Below the pieces are notes generated by a model. It was given only the letters and a program-made list of their open reading frames with translations, had not been told where the DNA came from and ran no database searches. From a virus: a stretch of DNA of 63,688 nt. The DNA is taken from positions 1 through 63,688 of IMG/VR virus record IMGVR_UViG_3300027365_000013. The stretch is one strand, 5' to 3'. Shown here in pieces: positions 1 to 9,202 of this stretch (its first letter is position 1; the number at the start of each line of letters is the position of its first letter). A program made the translations under genes and the position numbers.

Positions 1-23
1 AAGAAATACAATACGGATATAAA

Positions 24-1727
24 ATGATGCATGATCTGAATAATGTTTTAAATGAATCTTATAAGCTTGAGGAAGGCGCTAAGTTTGGACAGAAAGAAGT
101 GAGCGATATTCTTTCTCGCTCTGGTGACTTTAACATTGGTATTGAGTATGAATTTAATATTGATCGTGAAAGGTATGACCCAGATGATGTAAGACCATTG
201 TTACAAAAAGGTTTTGGTATAGAACACATCTATAGTGTTGTGGGTGAACATGATGAAATGACTGAGGTCATTACTGAAAAAATGAATTTAAAAGATGCCA
301 TTACCAATATAAAAGGAATGTTTAAATTTCTTAATAGTGATCTAGCGGAAGTTAGAAGTTTTGCTGGTATGCATATCTCTATATCTTCCAATAAGTATGA
401 TATGAGTGATTTCAATAGGTCTAAGTTTATGGTTATGCTTAACTCTGAATATATCCACAAACACTTTCCCGAGCGTAGACATGTTAACGACGTAAGCAAA
501 TACATATCCAATGCTATGAAAAAATTCAAAAGATATAATAAAGGTAGAGCATTTACTGAAGATACTATAGATACTATCGAAAGTATTATTTCAGATACCT
601 TAGATACAAAATACATAACTGCTACGCTAAAAGACTTTAATATGATGGATGGCCGCATTGAGTTGAGGTTCTTTGGCGGTGAGAACTATCAAAATATGTA
701 TGCTGATATCAAGCAGCAAATGTTACGTGCTTTGTTTATAATGGAATTGGCATATACTGACCTGTATCAGAAAGAGTATTACAAAGAGCTTTATAAATTT
801 ATTAAAAAAGATGATATTTCAATAGAGTTGGATAGAAAAGATAAAAAAGATTTATTGGCTGCATTATCTCAAGAAAATTCAAGTAGAGTTTTAGATATTT
901 TAAAAAGAATATCAGATAGATTAGACCCACAAGAAACCTATGAAGGTTTAGATAGTGGTATGCAAAAGAGAATAAAGAATCTATTTAAGAAAGACCCTCA
1001 GAGTGCTTTTGAGTTTGCAGAAGAAGTTATGCGAGGTAAGTTCGAAGAGGGTGAGCCGGTCATTGCTGAGAATGCCAGAACTTCTTATTTTTATGCTCTA
1101 TTAAACCGTGAGAGATTTCCTGAAGGCGAAGAGAAAATGTTTGAAGAATTAGACCTTCATGAAATAGAACATTACGTAAATGCAGTAAGCCAGTTTAATA
1201 ATTATGATAAAATAGAAGCCATTGAAATGATCAACAACATGCCTGAAAGTCTTATGGAAAACTTAGTGGCAACTGTTATGGATAACAGGGGTGAAGAATT
1301 GACTCAGGAAATGGGCGAGAAAATATTTTCGCTAAGTGCACGTTCCGCAGAATTCGCGGTTGAATATTTGTTAAATGACTCTGATGTTAGAAACGCAAAT
1401 ACGTTTGCTTATACTTTTAACAATGCTTATTTGAAAACTTACGAAACTTCTCTGATAGATGAAGAAGATATAATGGAAAGAGTAAGGAACGAAAAAAGCC
1501 CAAGCACAATTGAAGACATGGTTTCAAATGTGTATTTCTCTGACGAACAAAGTATTGAATTAATTGATAAAATATATGATATATTTAAAAAAGTTGGATT
1601 AGGTATCGATGAAGATGGTCATGTTGATATGCGTGTTGGACGAATGATTAGTGATACGATTGTAAATAAAAGTCCAACCGTTAAAGAATACTTTGAAAAC
1701 AAGATAGGACAATTAATGAGGGAATAA
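24..1727 (+). CDS. Amidoligase-like protein (possibly truncated at window edge)
   Basis: 567 residues from the first ATG in the window. The frame is open back to base 3, so the true start may lie outside. The N-terminal third has features of phage and bacterial amidoligases of the ATP-grasp/glutamine-synthetase-like fold: GIEYE at 39-43, a glutamate-rich strand EHDEMTEVITE at 75-85, AGMHISIS at 114-121 in the place of the usual G-x-H-x-H strand, and RIELRFFGG at 211-219. Such enzymes form amide bonds on amino groups of proteins or peptides; the substrate here is unknown. The C-terminal 300 residues are helical, charged and not recognised. It is the only plus-strand gene in the first 25 kb and converges on the next gene. 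Confidence 0.6.
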   Translation: MMHDLNNVLNESYKLEEGAKFGQKEVSDILSRSGDFNIGIEYEFNIDRERYDPDDVRPLLQKGFGIEHIYSVVGEHDEMTEVITEKMNLKDAITNIKGMFKFLNSDLAEVRSFAGMHISISSNKYDMSDFNRSKFMVMLNSEYIHKHFPERRHVNDVSKYISNAMKKFKRYNKGRAFTEDTIDTIESIISDTLDTKYITATLKDFNMMDGRIELRFFGGENYQNMYADIKQQMLRALFIMELAYTDLYQKEYYKELYKFIKKDDISIELDRKDKKDLLAALSQENSSRVLDILKRISDRLDPQETYEGLDSGMQKRIKNLFKKDPQSAFEFAEEVMRGKFEEGEPVIAENARTSYFYALLNRERFPEGEEKMFEELDLHEIEHYVNAVSQFNNYDKIEAIEMINNMPESLMENLVATVMDNRGEELTQEMGEKIFSLSARSAEFAVEYLLNDSDVRNANTFAYTFNNAYLKTYETSLIDEEDIMERVRNEKSPSTIEDMVSNVYFSDEQSIELIDKIYDIFKKVGLGIDEDGHVDMRVGRMISDTIVNKSPTVKEYFENKIGQLMRE

Positions 1728-1737
1728 TCCCTCATTA
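1714..1737. terminator. Hairpin between convergent genes
   Basis: The inverted repeat TAATGAGGGA/TCCCTCATTA with loop ATAA spans the stop codons of the two convergent genes. There is no U-run on the plus side, so it may act mostly as an mRNA end structure. Confidence 0.5.
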
Positions 1738-1965
1738 AAAGTCAACCGTCACTTTTTGTTGCACAAGCCGTGCGTGTTCAGACGATGTATAAAAAGGATA
1801 CAACCAGATAAGGTTACGTGCACGTAGCCACGATTTAAACCCAATGTGGTAAGCACCTTTAGCAAATGCATCATCTTGACGCTCTTCAATATCAAGACCT
1901 TCGTCTTTCATGAATTTTTTAAACTCTTCGTGTTCTTCGTTCAAAAGATCGTCTACTGATGACAT
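1735..1965 (-). CDS. Small hypothetical protein
   Basis: 76 residues, acidic N-terminal half (SSVDDLLNEEHEEFKKFMKDE) followed by a basic-aromatic segment. It starts in a TAATG overlap with the stop codon of the upstream gene, so it is probably translated by re-initiation. Not recognised. Confidence 0.6.
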   Translation of the reverse strand: MSSVDDLLNEEHEEFKKFMKDEGLDIEERQDDAFAKGAYHIGFKSWLRARNLIWLYPFYTSSEHARLVQQKVTVDF

Positions 1966-2324
1966 TATTCTTCCTCCTGTTGGGCTTTACGTTGTGCGAG
2001 TGCAAAAGGACATGCTACGTCTTGATCGTTTTCATCCACTGTCGGAAGCAGATCAACATAATGAGTATAGTTCTCAATGACCCACTCAGAAGATTCATGC
2101 TTGGGGCGATCCATTTTATCAGTATAGGTCATCAGATACAGAGCCATACCGTGAGGGAAAGGAATACCAGCGTCCTCCCATTCACCTTTATACTGGTAGC
2201 CTTTGTCACCGTGTGCACTAATGATACCAGCACATCCAGTGTCTTCAAGGCTTGCTCCGAAAACAGCATACCAAAAGGTAGGAAGGTGTTTGTCGAGCCA
2301 TTTGTAGTGGTTTACGATGTCCAT
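1965..2324 (-). CDS. Hypothetical protein
   Basis: 119 residues when started at MDIVNHYKW; an upstream in-frame ATG would add ten residues. It is rich in Trp, Tyr and Gly (FWYAVFGASLEDTGC, GKGYQYKGEW-like region) and looks globular. No family recognised. First gene of a two-gene minus-strand unit. Confidence 0.6.
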   Translation of the reverse strand: MDIVNHYKWLDKHLPTFWYAVFGASLEDTGCAGIISAHGDKGYQYKGEWEDAGIPFPHGMALYLMTYTDKMDRPKHESSEWVIENYTHYVDLLPTVDENDQDVACPFALAQRKAQQEEE

Positions 2325-2399
2325 AAAAATCCCCATCTGAATATTTAAATACATTATAAATCAGATAGGGATTGGTTTCAAGTCTTTTAACAAAAATTA

Positions 2400-3479
2400 T
2401 TACATATCTTCGTCTTCGTCTTCCATTTCACTTTCGATTTCGTCTACATAATCCCTGTACTCTTCGACAAACTCAGATACGGTGTATTCGTTATAGTCAC
2501 CAACTAATGACGTAGCACCTATGTCATCCATACTAAAACCGTGTACATCCATAACCGCTTGGGTTTTTAAGTTTTCTTCATTGAGGTAAATGGACTCAAA
2601 CATGGTTGCTGGTATTCTTCCTAGATATCCAAAGACACCAAGCTTAGTGTTTAGAGACGATTTATCGCGCACTTGATCTAATTGATCTTTAGGAACAAAA
2701 GATGTTAAATTTGTTTTAAAGGTTAGATTTCCATCTGTTGCGTATTGCATAATATCATCATAACCAAGACTCATAGTAAGTTCATGTTCATAACCATAAA
2801 CGTCAATAGCTACATCATAGTCAAGTATTAGCTTATCTACATCTGGAATCTTTAGTTTTATTACAACTGGAAAAGAATCATTGTTAGTAGCAGATGTATT
2901 GGCATGAAAATCTGCACGTTCGGGATTGAGTGTTACGAATACCTTACCGCTATGTTGAATTTTATCATAATTAGTTTTACCTTCCTGTGGACGAATACCA
3001 GTCTTTATGATTTTCTTAAGAGCGTTTAGATCAGTCCCATGATAGAAGAATTTCTCTGATAGAGGCTTTAAAAATTCTTCCTTAGTCTGTTCGTACTCAA
3101 ATTCATATTCATTATCCGAACTGAAGTTAACACCTTGCACGACAACTCTCTCAATTTCTAACTCGTCCATGATCTTTAGAAGCGTCTTAGAAGCCGTAGA
3201 ATGCCTATAGTTTCCATCACCAATAAGGTAAAGGGCACCGTTTAAAATCCTGCCCATAACGATATCAGGGTACGTGTCATCTGCCATATCACCATTCAGG
3301 TCATAGATATCTGCATATTCGGGGAATCCGTCTTCACGTTCGGCATTTAATGTATCATACATGTCTTGATAGACTTCAGTTTGTTCTTCAACATCTTCAT
3401 TATCTAGCAACCAAAGATGTTGTTTATAACCAATAGCAAACTCGCCTTCGCCTTTTTTAAATAACTCATTTAATTTCAC
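2400..3479 (-). CDS. Putative ADP-ribosyltransferase-fold protein
   Basis: 359 residues. The middle holds FFYHGT at 144-149 followed by an alternating helix (LNALKKIIKTGIRP) and GKVFVTLNPERADFHA at 178-193. This YHGT...G..T...A arrangement is the NAD-binding signature of the H-Y-E class of ADP-ribosyltransferases and RNA 2'-phosphotransferases (Tpt1/KptA). The last third contains LGRIPATMFESIYL, resembling the end of that fold. The leader MKLNELFKKGEGE resembles the T4 Alt leader, a capsid-targeting sequence, and the tail is very acidic. It overlaps the upstream gene by ATGA. Activity is inferred from motifs only. Confidence 0.5.
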   Translation of the reverse strand: MKLNELFKKGEGEFAIGYKQHLWLLDNEDVEEQTEVYQDMYDTLNAEREDGFPEYADIYDLNGDMADDTYPDIVMGRILNGALYLIGDGNYRHSTASKTLLKIMDELEIERVVVQGVNFSSDNEYEFEYEQTKEEFLKPLSEKFFYHGTDLNALKKIIKTGIRPQEGKTNYDKIQHSGKVFVTLNPERADFHANTSATNNDSFPVVIKLKIPDVDKLILDYDVAIDVYGYEHELTMSLGYDDIMQYATDGNLTFKTNLTSFVPKDQLDQVRDKSSLNTKLGVFGYLGRIPATMFESIYLNEENLKTQAVMDVHGFSMDDIGATSLVGDYNEYTVSEFVEEYRDYVDEIESEMEDEDEDM

Positions 3480-4414
3480 TGCAATAATCTCCTTATGAAT
3501 TCTTCACCGTCGTCGCTCATTGGCACTATGTAATATTCTTTACACTGAAATACTATTTCAGAACGTTTAATACTGTCTGTAATTTCATCTACTACAATAG
3601 ACTTTCTAAAGGTATCAATAGGTGTGAAAAGATCATCGGTTTCTAAGGTATGTCTGAGTCTTGAGAATAAATCAAACACGTCCCTATAAGTTCCCTGTGC
3701 CATAGAATCTGCCTCTTCTGAAGGGTGTACGTCCAGAAGGTCATCTGCTTCAGCAACAATACGGTCGAGTAAAATAATATCTTTCTGAACCATTTCCATT
3801 GGGTGTGATAGTATGTCTCTAATTTTGTCAATTAATGTGAAAAGCTTAGAAACAAATTCTTCACCTCTTTCGTGGAATATCTTATCGACGTTATTAAAAA
3901 TATATTCTTTTTGATATTCCAATCCAATTGCATAATCATAAACCCTATCGATTTCATAGGACACTTTTGCCAAACGATTTAAAGATTCATTGTTCACATT
4001 GATATCACCATTAGTGACATTTGAGTAATAGTGATAACGATAGTTACCTTTGGGAATAAAGTAGTACCAATCATCTACGCCTACACCATCAAAATCACTA
4101 GGATCAAAAGCAATGGTGGAAACAGCATACTGGTATCTGGATGGAATGTTATGATCTTTTAGATAGCGTTCTAATGAAGTTTGAAAAAGGTCATTATAAA
4201 ATATATTTCCATGTGCTTCACGATAAGACATGGTAGGAATGACGTGCATTTCGTCATAGGGCAGATCATCATTCCCACGATATATAAAAAGACCTTTCTT
4301 TAGGAACTCGTTGATAAACTTAGATGAATTTTTCTTAACACTTTCGATAACCTCTTCACTGAGGAAATCTTCTGTACTAGCGTCAGCATATTCAAGTAGA
4401 TGTTTTATTTTCAT
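3476..4414 (-). CDS. Paralogous virion-associated-like protein (RG.../R-P-R-D-T family)
   Basis: 312 residues. LFIYRG at 42-47 and YYFIPKGNYRYHYYSNV in the middle match the layout of two other proteins in this window (31827-32579 and 34645-35559), which carry the form RTPRDTF...H and Y-R-F-V-P-N-D-G-Y-E. The shared arginine strand followed by a YxFxPxGxY strand could be an R-S-E-type ADP-ribosyltransferase fold, but no catalytic ExE is certain. The leader MKIKHLLEYADAS contains LLE, a possible T4 prohead protease (LxE) cleavage site. A near-consensus late promoter CATAAATA lies just upstream. Translationally coupled (ATGA) to the next gene. Confidence 0.45.
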   Translation of the reverse strand: MKIKHLLEYADASTEDFLSEEVIESVKKNSSKFINEFLKKGLFIYRGNDDLPYDEMHVIPTMSYREAHGNIFYNDLFQTSLERYLKDHNIPSRYQYAVSTIAFDPSDFDGVGVDDWYYFIPKGNYRYHYYSNVTNGDINVNNESLNRLAKVSYEIDRVYDYAIGLEYQKEYIFNNVDKIFHERGEEFVSKLFTLIDKIRDILSHPMEMVQKDIILLDRIVAEADDLLDVHPSEEADSMAQGTYRDVFDLFSRLRHTLETDDLFTPIDTFRKSIVVDEITDSIKRSEIVFQCKEYYIVPMSDDGEEFIRRLLQ

Positions 4415-4452
4415 AAATAATACCTTTATTTTATAGTATTATTTATGAAATA

Positions 4453-4692
4453 TTATTCATGAATGATTGAGTTTTCGAAAGCCTTATTTTCGTAATATGC
4501 ATCAAATACTTCTTCTATCATAAAACGACATTTTATGATTTTATTTGAGCTAATATCCACAACACTTTCCGCAAGCTGTAACATACGTATATCAGAAGGT
4601 TGTGATTTTATTGCTTCTTGGTAAGTGCTTGTATTACTATAGTAATAACGAATTCTTTTACCATCTTTATTCTTTCTATCGATGTGCAACAT
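4453..4692 (-). CDS. Small hypothetical protein
   Basis: 79 residues, mixed basic N-terminus (LHIDRKNKDGKRIRYYYSN) and acidic C-terminus. It shares one base with the upstream stop codon, so the pair is probably coupled. Not recognised. Confidence 0.55.
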   Translation of the reverse strand: MLHIDRKNKDGKRIRYYYSNTSTYQEAIKSQPSDIRMLQLAESVVDISSNKIIKCRFMIEEVFDAYYENKAFENSIIHE

Positions 4693-5033
4693 TATCTATC
4701 TTCTCCCAATAAGTAATCCAACATGCGCCTATGATATTTCTCATCAACATCATAACCTTCATCATATTTCTTAAGCATTTCTTTATGATAATAAATTTGT
4801 CCTTCAAGATCATCCTTGCTTACGACTCTGGCGTTTTTCTTTTTGACAAGTTTTCCATTTACAATATCGTATTGAGCTAATTGATTTAGCCGATACATTA
4901 TAGAGGTTTTAACTTCAGGATGGTCTAAGTTTAATGATACTCTAATACCACCACCTAGACCACCGTATTCATCTACACTATACTTCTCAAGTTTCTTTCT
5001 ACGTTTGAACAATTTTCTTAAAAGGTAAAACAT
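4692..5033 (-). CDS. Small hypothetical protein
   Basis: 113 residues, strongly basic at the N-terminus (LLRKLFKRRKKLEKY), then a Gly-rich GGLGGGIR loop. No family recognised. It follows the large gene at 5036-6727 by two bases. Confidence 0.55.
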   Translation of the reverse strand: MFYLLRKLFKRRKKLEKYSVDEYGGLGGGIRVSLNLDHPEVKTSIMYRLNQLAQYDIVNGKLVKKKNARVVSKDDLEGQIYYHKEMLKKYDEGYDVDEKYHRRMLDYLLGEDR

Positions 5034-5035
5034 TG

Positions 5036-6727
5036 TTACTCTTCTTTTTCTTTGAAGTACTCCAACTCAATATCGTTTTCTCTAAAGGCTTCTTCAATCA
5101 CTTCGTCAGTAAGCATACTTTCATCAAAATCCATATAACCATAATATGGCTGTTCGACTTTGAAGTGGTCACCAATCTCTTCTTCAACTGGCTCACTACC
5201 TCTAATAAGGCTATCTACATAATTATAAACATCATTGTCTTTTATTACAAAATTCTTACCATCTGCGAAATCATGTGCATACATATCTTCAAAGTGTAGT
5301 TCAGTTGTAAAGTCAGTTATTGCACTTTGAACATTTTCTACTAGTTCAGCCATTGAACCAGACTCATATGCATCATCATTTAAACGATCTAATGCAGTCT
5401 TAACGTCATCTGCTATGTTCTCAATGATTTCATCCAAGTTATCTTCAACATATTGTATGTCATACTCGTCTTCTTCAATACCTTGGAAATCTATTATATC
5501 CTCTTTATACAAATTGTAAATATGTAATGTGACAGAATCCTGTATCTTTCCTATGAAGTTATCCTCCATAAATCCCTTATAGCTGTCTATAGCAGGTGCT
5601 TCGAAGAAGTCAAAATATCCTTCTCGTATTGTAGATAGTTCAGGTGCTGCATTTTCTAAACCGTTATATACTTTGAACTTTCCATCTTCAGTGTCATAAT
5701 GGATTTCATAATCAGACCCATGGTAATGTTCACTTAGAATATTGTCTACTATATCTACAATCTTCTTAGGTGACCCCTCTCCCTGTTTAAACTTTTCAGT
5801 TTCTTTCTTCAATGGTAATAGTTGGGTACCCGCAGAATCTACAAACTCATCGCCTTTAATTTCACGAAGCTTCTTGAGCATGTCATCAGACAGATCGTCT
5901 AGTTCAAAATTATTTTCAGGCTCATATCCACCGCCCACAATCCCCTCAATTATAGGAAGTTTCAATAACTCAAAAATGTGCTTATGGTATCGTGGTGCAG
6001 GTTTATCGTTGCCACGCCCTTTCATTTCCCCGAGGAAACCATTGTTGAATATGAAGGTCAAATGAGGCTTAAAGTATGTGTCACCACCTACATTTACTTT
6101 TGTTCTGAGTGAAAAAACACGATCACCGGGTTTTTCAGATGGTGTATTACCACAATGCCCCATAGATTCGGCTTCGTCTTCACAAGATCCCTTACCCAAA
6201 TCATACCAAGCCATATCTCCAAAGTCTATCAAAACTTTTTCAGATCCACTCTTGGGTATCAAGTTTTCTTGAGACAGTTCTATAAACTCGTCCTCATACG
6301 CTTTTAAGTCTTCAATGGGTGTTTTGGATTCACTGGGGTTATAATTTTGAATTTTAGAATAGTTTACGCCTAAAAGATGGGACAGGTAATCGAATACTTC
6401 AGAAGCTTTGTAATCCCGATACTTAACTTTTTTCATCAGCGTTTGATCACCAATTTCTTCTGAAATGGTATATAGCATATTCGACTTCAAAACATCGGCA
6501 ACCAATGTTTTCCAAGTATTGGGAAAGTTTTTAAATATAGGCGTTGTTTTAAACTTTTTCCAAGTTTTTTCAGTAGTCGTTATTACTGGTTCGATCTGAT
6601 CTAAATTCTCAGCATATTTGTTTTTGATACCTTCTACTGACTGTTTGAGAAGATCATCGCCTTTACCTTCGGTGATCAACATAGCATCGTCAATAACAGA
6701 ACGCAATTCTTTCATTGATAGTGACAT
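5036..6727 (-). CDS. PcfJ-like / MGHCG-motif phage protein
   Basis: 563 residues. The central part has WYDLGKGSCEDEAESMGHCG (about 176-195) and, 30 residues on, FSLR, PHLTFIF, GEMKGRGNDKPAPRYH. This Cys/His-containing block resembles PcfJ-type proteins found in conjugative plasmids and phages, whose function is unknown. The C-terminal half is acidic and helical. The leader MSLSMKELRSVIDDAMLITEG contains ITE, a possible prohead protease site. A perfect T4-type late promoter stands 33 bp upstream and GGAGG nine bases before the ATG, so it is likely a late and perhaps virion protein. Confidence 0.55.
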   Translation of the reverse strand: MSLSMKELRSVIDDAMLITEGKGDDLLKQSVEGIKNKYAENLDQIEPVITTTEKTWKKFKTTPIFKNFPNTWKTLVADVLKSNMLYTISEEIGDQTLMKKVKYRDYKASEVFDYLSHLLGVNYSKIQNYNPSESKTPIEDLKAYEDEFIELSQENLIPKSGSEKVLIDFGDMAWYDLGKGSCEDEAESMGHCGNTPSEKPGDRVFSLRTKVNVGGDTYFKPHLTFIFNNGFLGEMKGRGNDKPAPRYHKHIFELLKLPIIEGIVGGGYEPENNFELDDLSDDMLKKLREIKGDEFVDSAGTQLLPLKKETEKFKQGEGSPKKIVDIVDNILSEHYHGSDYEIHYDTEDGKFKVYNGLENAAPELSTIREGYFDFFEAPAIDSYKGFMEDNFIGKIQDSVTLHIYNLYKEDIIDFQGIEEDEYDIQYVEDNLDEIIENIADDVKTALDRLNDDAYESGSMAELVENVQSAITDFTTELHFEDMYAHDFADGKNFVIKDNDVYNYVDSLIRGSEPVEEEIGDHFKVEQPYYGYMDFDESMLTDEVIEEAFRENDIELEYFKEKEE

Positions 6728-6759
6728 CGTAATTATCCTCCATTATAGTTAACTACTGA

Positions 6760-6767
6760 TATTTATA
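6760..6767 (-). promoter_or_regulatory. T4-type late promoter TATAAATA
   Basis: Perfect TATAAATA on the minus strand, 33 bases before the ATG of the 563-residue protein. T4 late promoters consist of this -10 element without a -35 box. Confidence 0.65.
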
Positions 6768-6796
6768 GATCAATAATGGATAAAGATAATAACGAT

Positions 6797-7048
6797 TTAT
6801 GCCACGTCCCTGCCAATTCCAACAAGTTCATTAAAATCAAAATCATTATTCGATTTAACCCAAAAAGGTGGAGAATGCATAACATAATTACCAAGAATGC
6901 TACAGCTAAAGCTATGTTCTTGCATCCTTTCTTCTTGATACTCCATGAAAAATCCACGGAACAAACTGAAACGTGGGATAAATCTAGTACGACCAGTTCG
7001 TACAATTGTAGTAGTATCGTCAATAGTTTTTACGACTCGTGAACTCAT
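6797..7048 (-). CDS. Small basic hypothetical protein
   Basis: 83 residues, basic (IVRTGRTRFIPRFSLFRGFF). It starts two bases after the stop of the upstream gene. An overlapping minus-strand frame also exists, but this one fits the gene spacing. Function unknown. Confidence 0.5.
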   Translation of the reverse strand: MSSRVVKTIDDTTTIVRTGRTRFIPRFSLFRGFFMEYQEERMQEHSFSCSILGNYVMHSPPFWVKSNNDFDFNELVGIGRDVA

Positions 7049-7050
7049 AT

Positions 7051-7461
7051 TCAGTACTCCCGACGTAGGTTAATGAAATCCATACTGTCATTCAAAGTAT
7101 AATTGCCATCGTAGGGCACAGTAACTATAAATCCGAGTTCGCGACATTTTTGGCCATTATGACCTTGATCAGAAGGACGACTGAAAGTACCGACAATCTT
7201 AAATTTATTCCGAAGTTCTTCCTCACGCTTCTTTTCAGGGCTACCAGATTGATTAAGAATGTTCCTAAGAAAATGTTCGTCAATACCAAGAGCATCCATC
7301 ATGGTTTCTACAGCCTCGCCATATGCTTGTAGAGACGAATTGCTCTTGAGCGCTTCCTTTTGTTTATCAGACTTAAACATACCGTAGATACCCAGAAGTT
7401 CTTTAAGAGCAGTACGGTCACAACCATTGGGTACGTTTCTCAGATATTCACTTTTACTCAT
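7051..7461 (-). CDS. Hypothetical protein
   Basis: 136 residues; helical N-terminal two-thirds, then a short strand region GFIVTVPYDGNYTL. It is followed immediately by the next small gene. No family recognised. Confidence 0.55.
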   Translation of the reverse strand: MSKSEYLRNVPNGCDRTALKELLGIYGMFKSDKQKEALKSNSSLQAYGEAVETMMDALGIDEHFLRNILNQSGSPEKKREEELRNKFKIVGTFSRPSDQGHNGQKCRELGFIVTVPYDGNYTLNDSMDFINLRREY

Positions 7462-7470
7462 GGTATTATC

Positions 7471-7638
7471 TCAACCTTGTTTATGGATGTGTTTGATATT
7501 GACGTGCTTGAATTTATTATCGTTTACACCAGTAACAAAAGCAAATCCTCGCTGTCTTGAAAAGCTGTGAAATCGTACTTCGATTTCGGAATTCGATTTT
7601 ACCAGTCGTACTTTTTCATTTGTTTTAAAATTTTTCAT
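7471..7638 (-). CDS. Short basic protein (55 aa)
   Basis: 55 residues starting MKNFKTNEKVRLVKS, with an excellent ribosome site AGGAGGTAATT before the ATG. The middle RGFAFVTGVNDNKFKHVNIKHI is strand-rich and resembles a cold-shock or RNA-binding OB-type fragment (GFAFV), but it is too short to assign. Hypothetical. Confidence 0.55.
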   Translation of the reverse strand: MKNFKTNEKVRLVKSNSEIEVRFHSFSRQRGFAFVTGVNDNKFKHVNIKHIHKQG

Positions 7639-7731
7639 AATTACCTCCTAAACAAAATGGTTTAGGAAGTAACCTAAACCATTTATTAAATCATTGTTAA
7701 TGTGGGAATAACGATACTCACGTAAAATTCC

Positions 7732-7917
7732 TCATGAATCTAAATACTTATCTTGTAGTATAACAGCAAGTGTACGGTATTTCAACCATTTTCTTTTATT
7801 TTTATAGTGATAGGCTTTTAGTCTAGAATCATTCTTAGTAAACTTTGCAATTGATTTAAATGTGTCTTCTAGGGAAATAGCCTGTTGGTATAATTCTTTG
7901 ATACTATTTGTAATCAT
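7732..7917 (-). CDS. Small hypothetical protein
   Basis: 61 residues from MITNSIKELYQQ, whose ATG overlaps the end of the upstream gene; a longer frame exists but reads back through that gene. Helical and basic. Not recognised. Confidence 0.5.
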   Translation of the reverse strand: MITNSIKELYQQAISLEDTFKSIAKFTKNDSRLKAYHYKNKRKWLKYRTLAVILQDKYLDS

Positions 7918-8245
7918 AATCCAGTCCCATAAACATGGAGTTAATATTATCACTCATATAACTATTATAAACAATCCACTTCATCATTATTTTAAATTTT
8001 TTCCAATTCCTGATGTTGTGTCTAAAATTAAATGTGTACCTAAGTAATGACATACTATACATTATAGGATAGTCATTTGCAAGCGTTACATCCATTATTT
8101 TATCAAAAATCTCATATTGACCGCGCTGGACGATTTTTCCATAGTACCTTATACAGGGAGTTAAGGTAGCCACGTTATGAACTTTCGGTATAAACTCGAA
8201 CAGTTCCTCAAGACTCTCGATTTCTCTAAAGCTCATAGTTCTCAT
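7904..8245 (-). CDS. Hypothetical protein
   Basis: 113 residues, starts within the last codons of the sigma-factor gene (20-base overlap), which suggests coupled translation. Helical, rich in Met and Tyr. No family recognised. Confidence 0.55.
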   Translation of the reverse strand: MRTMSFREIESLEELFEFIPKVHNVATLTPCIRYYGKIVQRGQYEIFDKIMDVTLANDYPIMYSMSLLRYTFNFRHNIRNWKKFKIMMKWIVYNSYMSDNINSMFMGLDYDYK

Positions 8246-9023
8246 TGATGTATGACGCTAATCTTTTAATAGCTTGTCGCTCAATTTGCCTAATACGCTC
8301 AAGTGAAACACCATAGTCTTCAGATAACGAACTCAGTGTCTTCTTTTCACTATCCAGCCAACGTTTGTTGAGAATATCACGCTCACGATCATTGAGCGTA
8401 GGGATTGCTTCGTATAGTGCCTTAATTGATAGACTCTGTTGTTGTGAATTAACAATAGAAGTTTCAGGACTTTCAGTTTGAGCCACAACGTCGTGAACAT
8501 ACGTATTTGATTCATCTTCATAATCTGATCCTGTCGATGCTGGTACATACGATGTTCTCAATCGCGCCAACGCATCTTTTGCTTGTGACAAACTCATGTT
8601 GTAGTCTTTAGCAAAGTTACTCAAAGATTCTTCAGTAATGACTCCATTTGAGTTTTTATAATTATCAAGATTGAAAAATGCCCTACGATGCTCACGTGTA
8701 GTGATCGTTTTAACAATATTTTTGTTCTTAAAAACAAACTCATACATTGCACTTTTCACAAATGGAGCAACAAACGTTGACAATCGATTGCCTTTGGATT
8801 GGTCAAATCGTTCCAATGCATTGATGAATGCAATGACGCCTTCATTTACCATATCTTCAGTATCCATACCATAACCACGAAGTCCTTTCTCAATCTTTCC
8901 AATTAGAGGCATATATGCTTCAACAATACGATGTAGAGATTCATTGTCATCGTTTGTGATATATTTGTTATAAAGATCAGTTTCTTCTTCTAGTGTGAGA
9001 AATCTAACTTCACGACTACGCAT
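8226..9023 (-). CDS. Sigma factor, sigma70/sigma32 family
   Basis: 265 residues, close to RpoH length. Region 2 is clear: DMVNEGVIAFINALERFD (about 56-73) and a -10 recognition helix through LSTFVAPFVKSAMYEFV. Region 3 helices follow, and region 4 at the C-terminus has ALYEAIPTLNDRERDILNKR and the helix-turn-helix LSSLSEDYGVSLERIRQIER. It should bind host RNA polymerase core and redirect it to phage promoters. Unlike T4 gp55, which lacks a full region 4, both promoter-binding regions seem present. Whether it serves the TATAAATA late promoters is an inference. Ribosome site AAAGGGGAAC. Confidence 0.85.
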   Translation of the reverse strand: MRSREVRFLTLEEETDLYNKYITNDDNESLHRIVEAYMPLIGKIEKGLRGYGMDTEDMVNEGVIAFINALERFDQSKGNRLSTFVAPFVKSAMYEFVFKNKNIVKTITTREHRRAFFNLDNYKNSNGVITEESLSNFAKDYNMSLSQAKDALARLRTSYVPASTGSDYEDESNTYVHDVVAQTESPETSIVNSQQQSLSIKALYEAIPTLNDRERDILNKRWLDSEKKTLSSLSEDYGVSLERIRQIERQAIKRLASYINENYEL

Positions 9024-9174
9024 TAATGTTCCCCTTTGTGGTATTTTGTTTAAGGAAATGTATTACTTTAGGATCTTTCATATAGCTCTCAGAAGATCTA
9101 TAAGCGGTACCATAGCCATGAACTGAATAGTTCGGGCGTTTTATTTTAAACATTCGTAACAATCTATTAAGCAT
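9016..9174 (-). CDS. Short protein upstream of sigma gene (52 aa)
   Basis: 52 residues, MLNRLLRMFKIKRPNYSVHG at the start, basic. It ends overlapping the sigma-factor ATG by eight bases and sits 10 bases after a late-type promoter. Probably a coupled leader gene; weak start region, so moderate confidence. Confidence 0.4.
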   Translation of the reverse strand: MLNRLLRMFKIKRPNYSVHGYGTAYRSSESYMKDPKVIHFLKQNTTKGNINA

Positions 9175-9183
9175 AGTATGATA

Positions 9184-9191
9184 TATTTATA
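9184..9191 (-). promoter_or_regulatory. T4-type late promoter TATAAATA
   Basis: Perfect octamer on the minus strand at the head of the small gene/sigma factor unit. Confidence 0.5.
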
Positions 9192-9202
9192 TCTATATAA
9201 TG

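Noticed and set aside
6763-7023. Alternative 86-residue minus-strand gene
   Set aside because: It overlaps the better-placed 83-residue gene, has an unusual hydrophobic composition from an off-frame reading, and poor start context.
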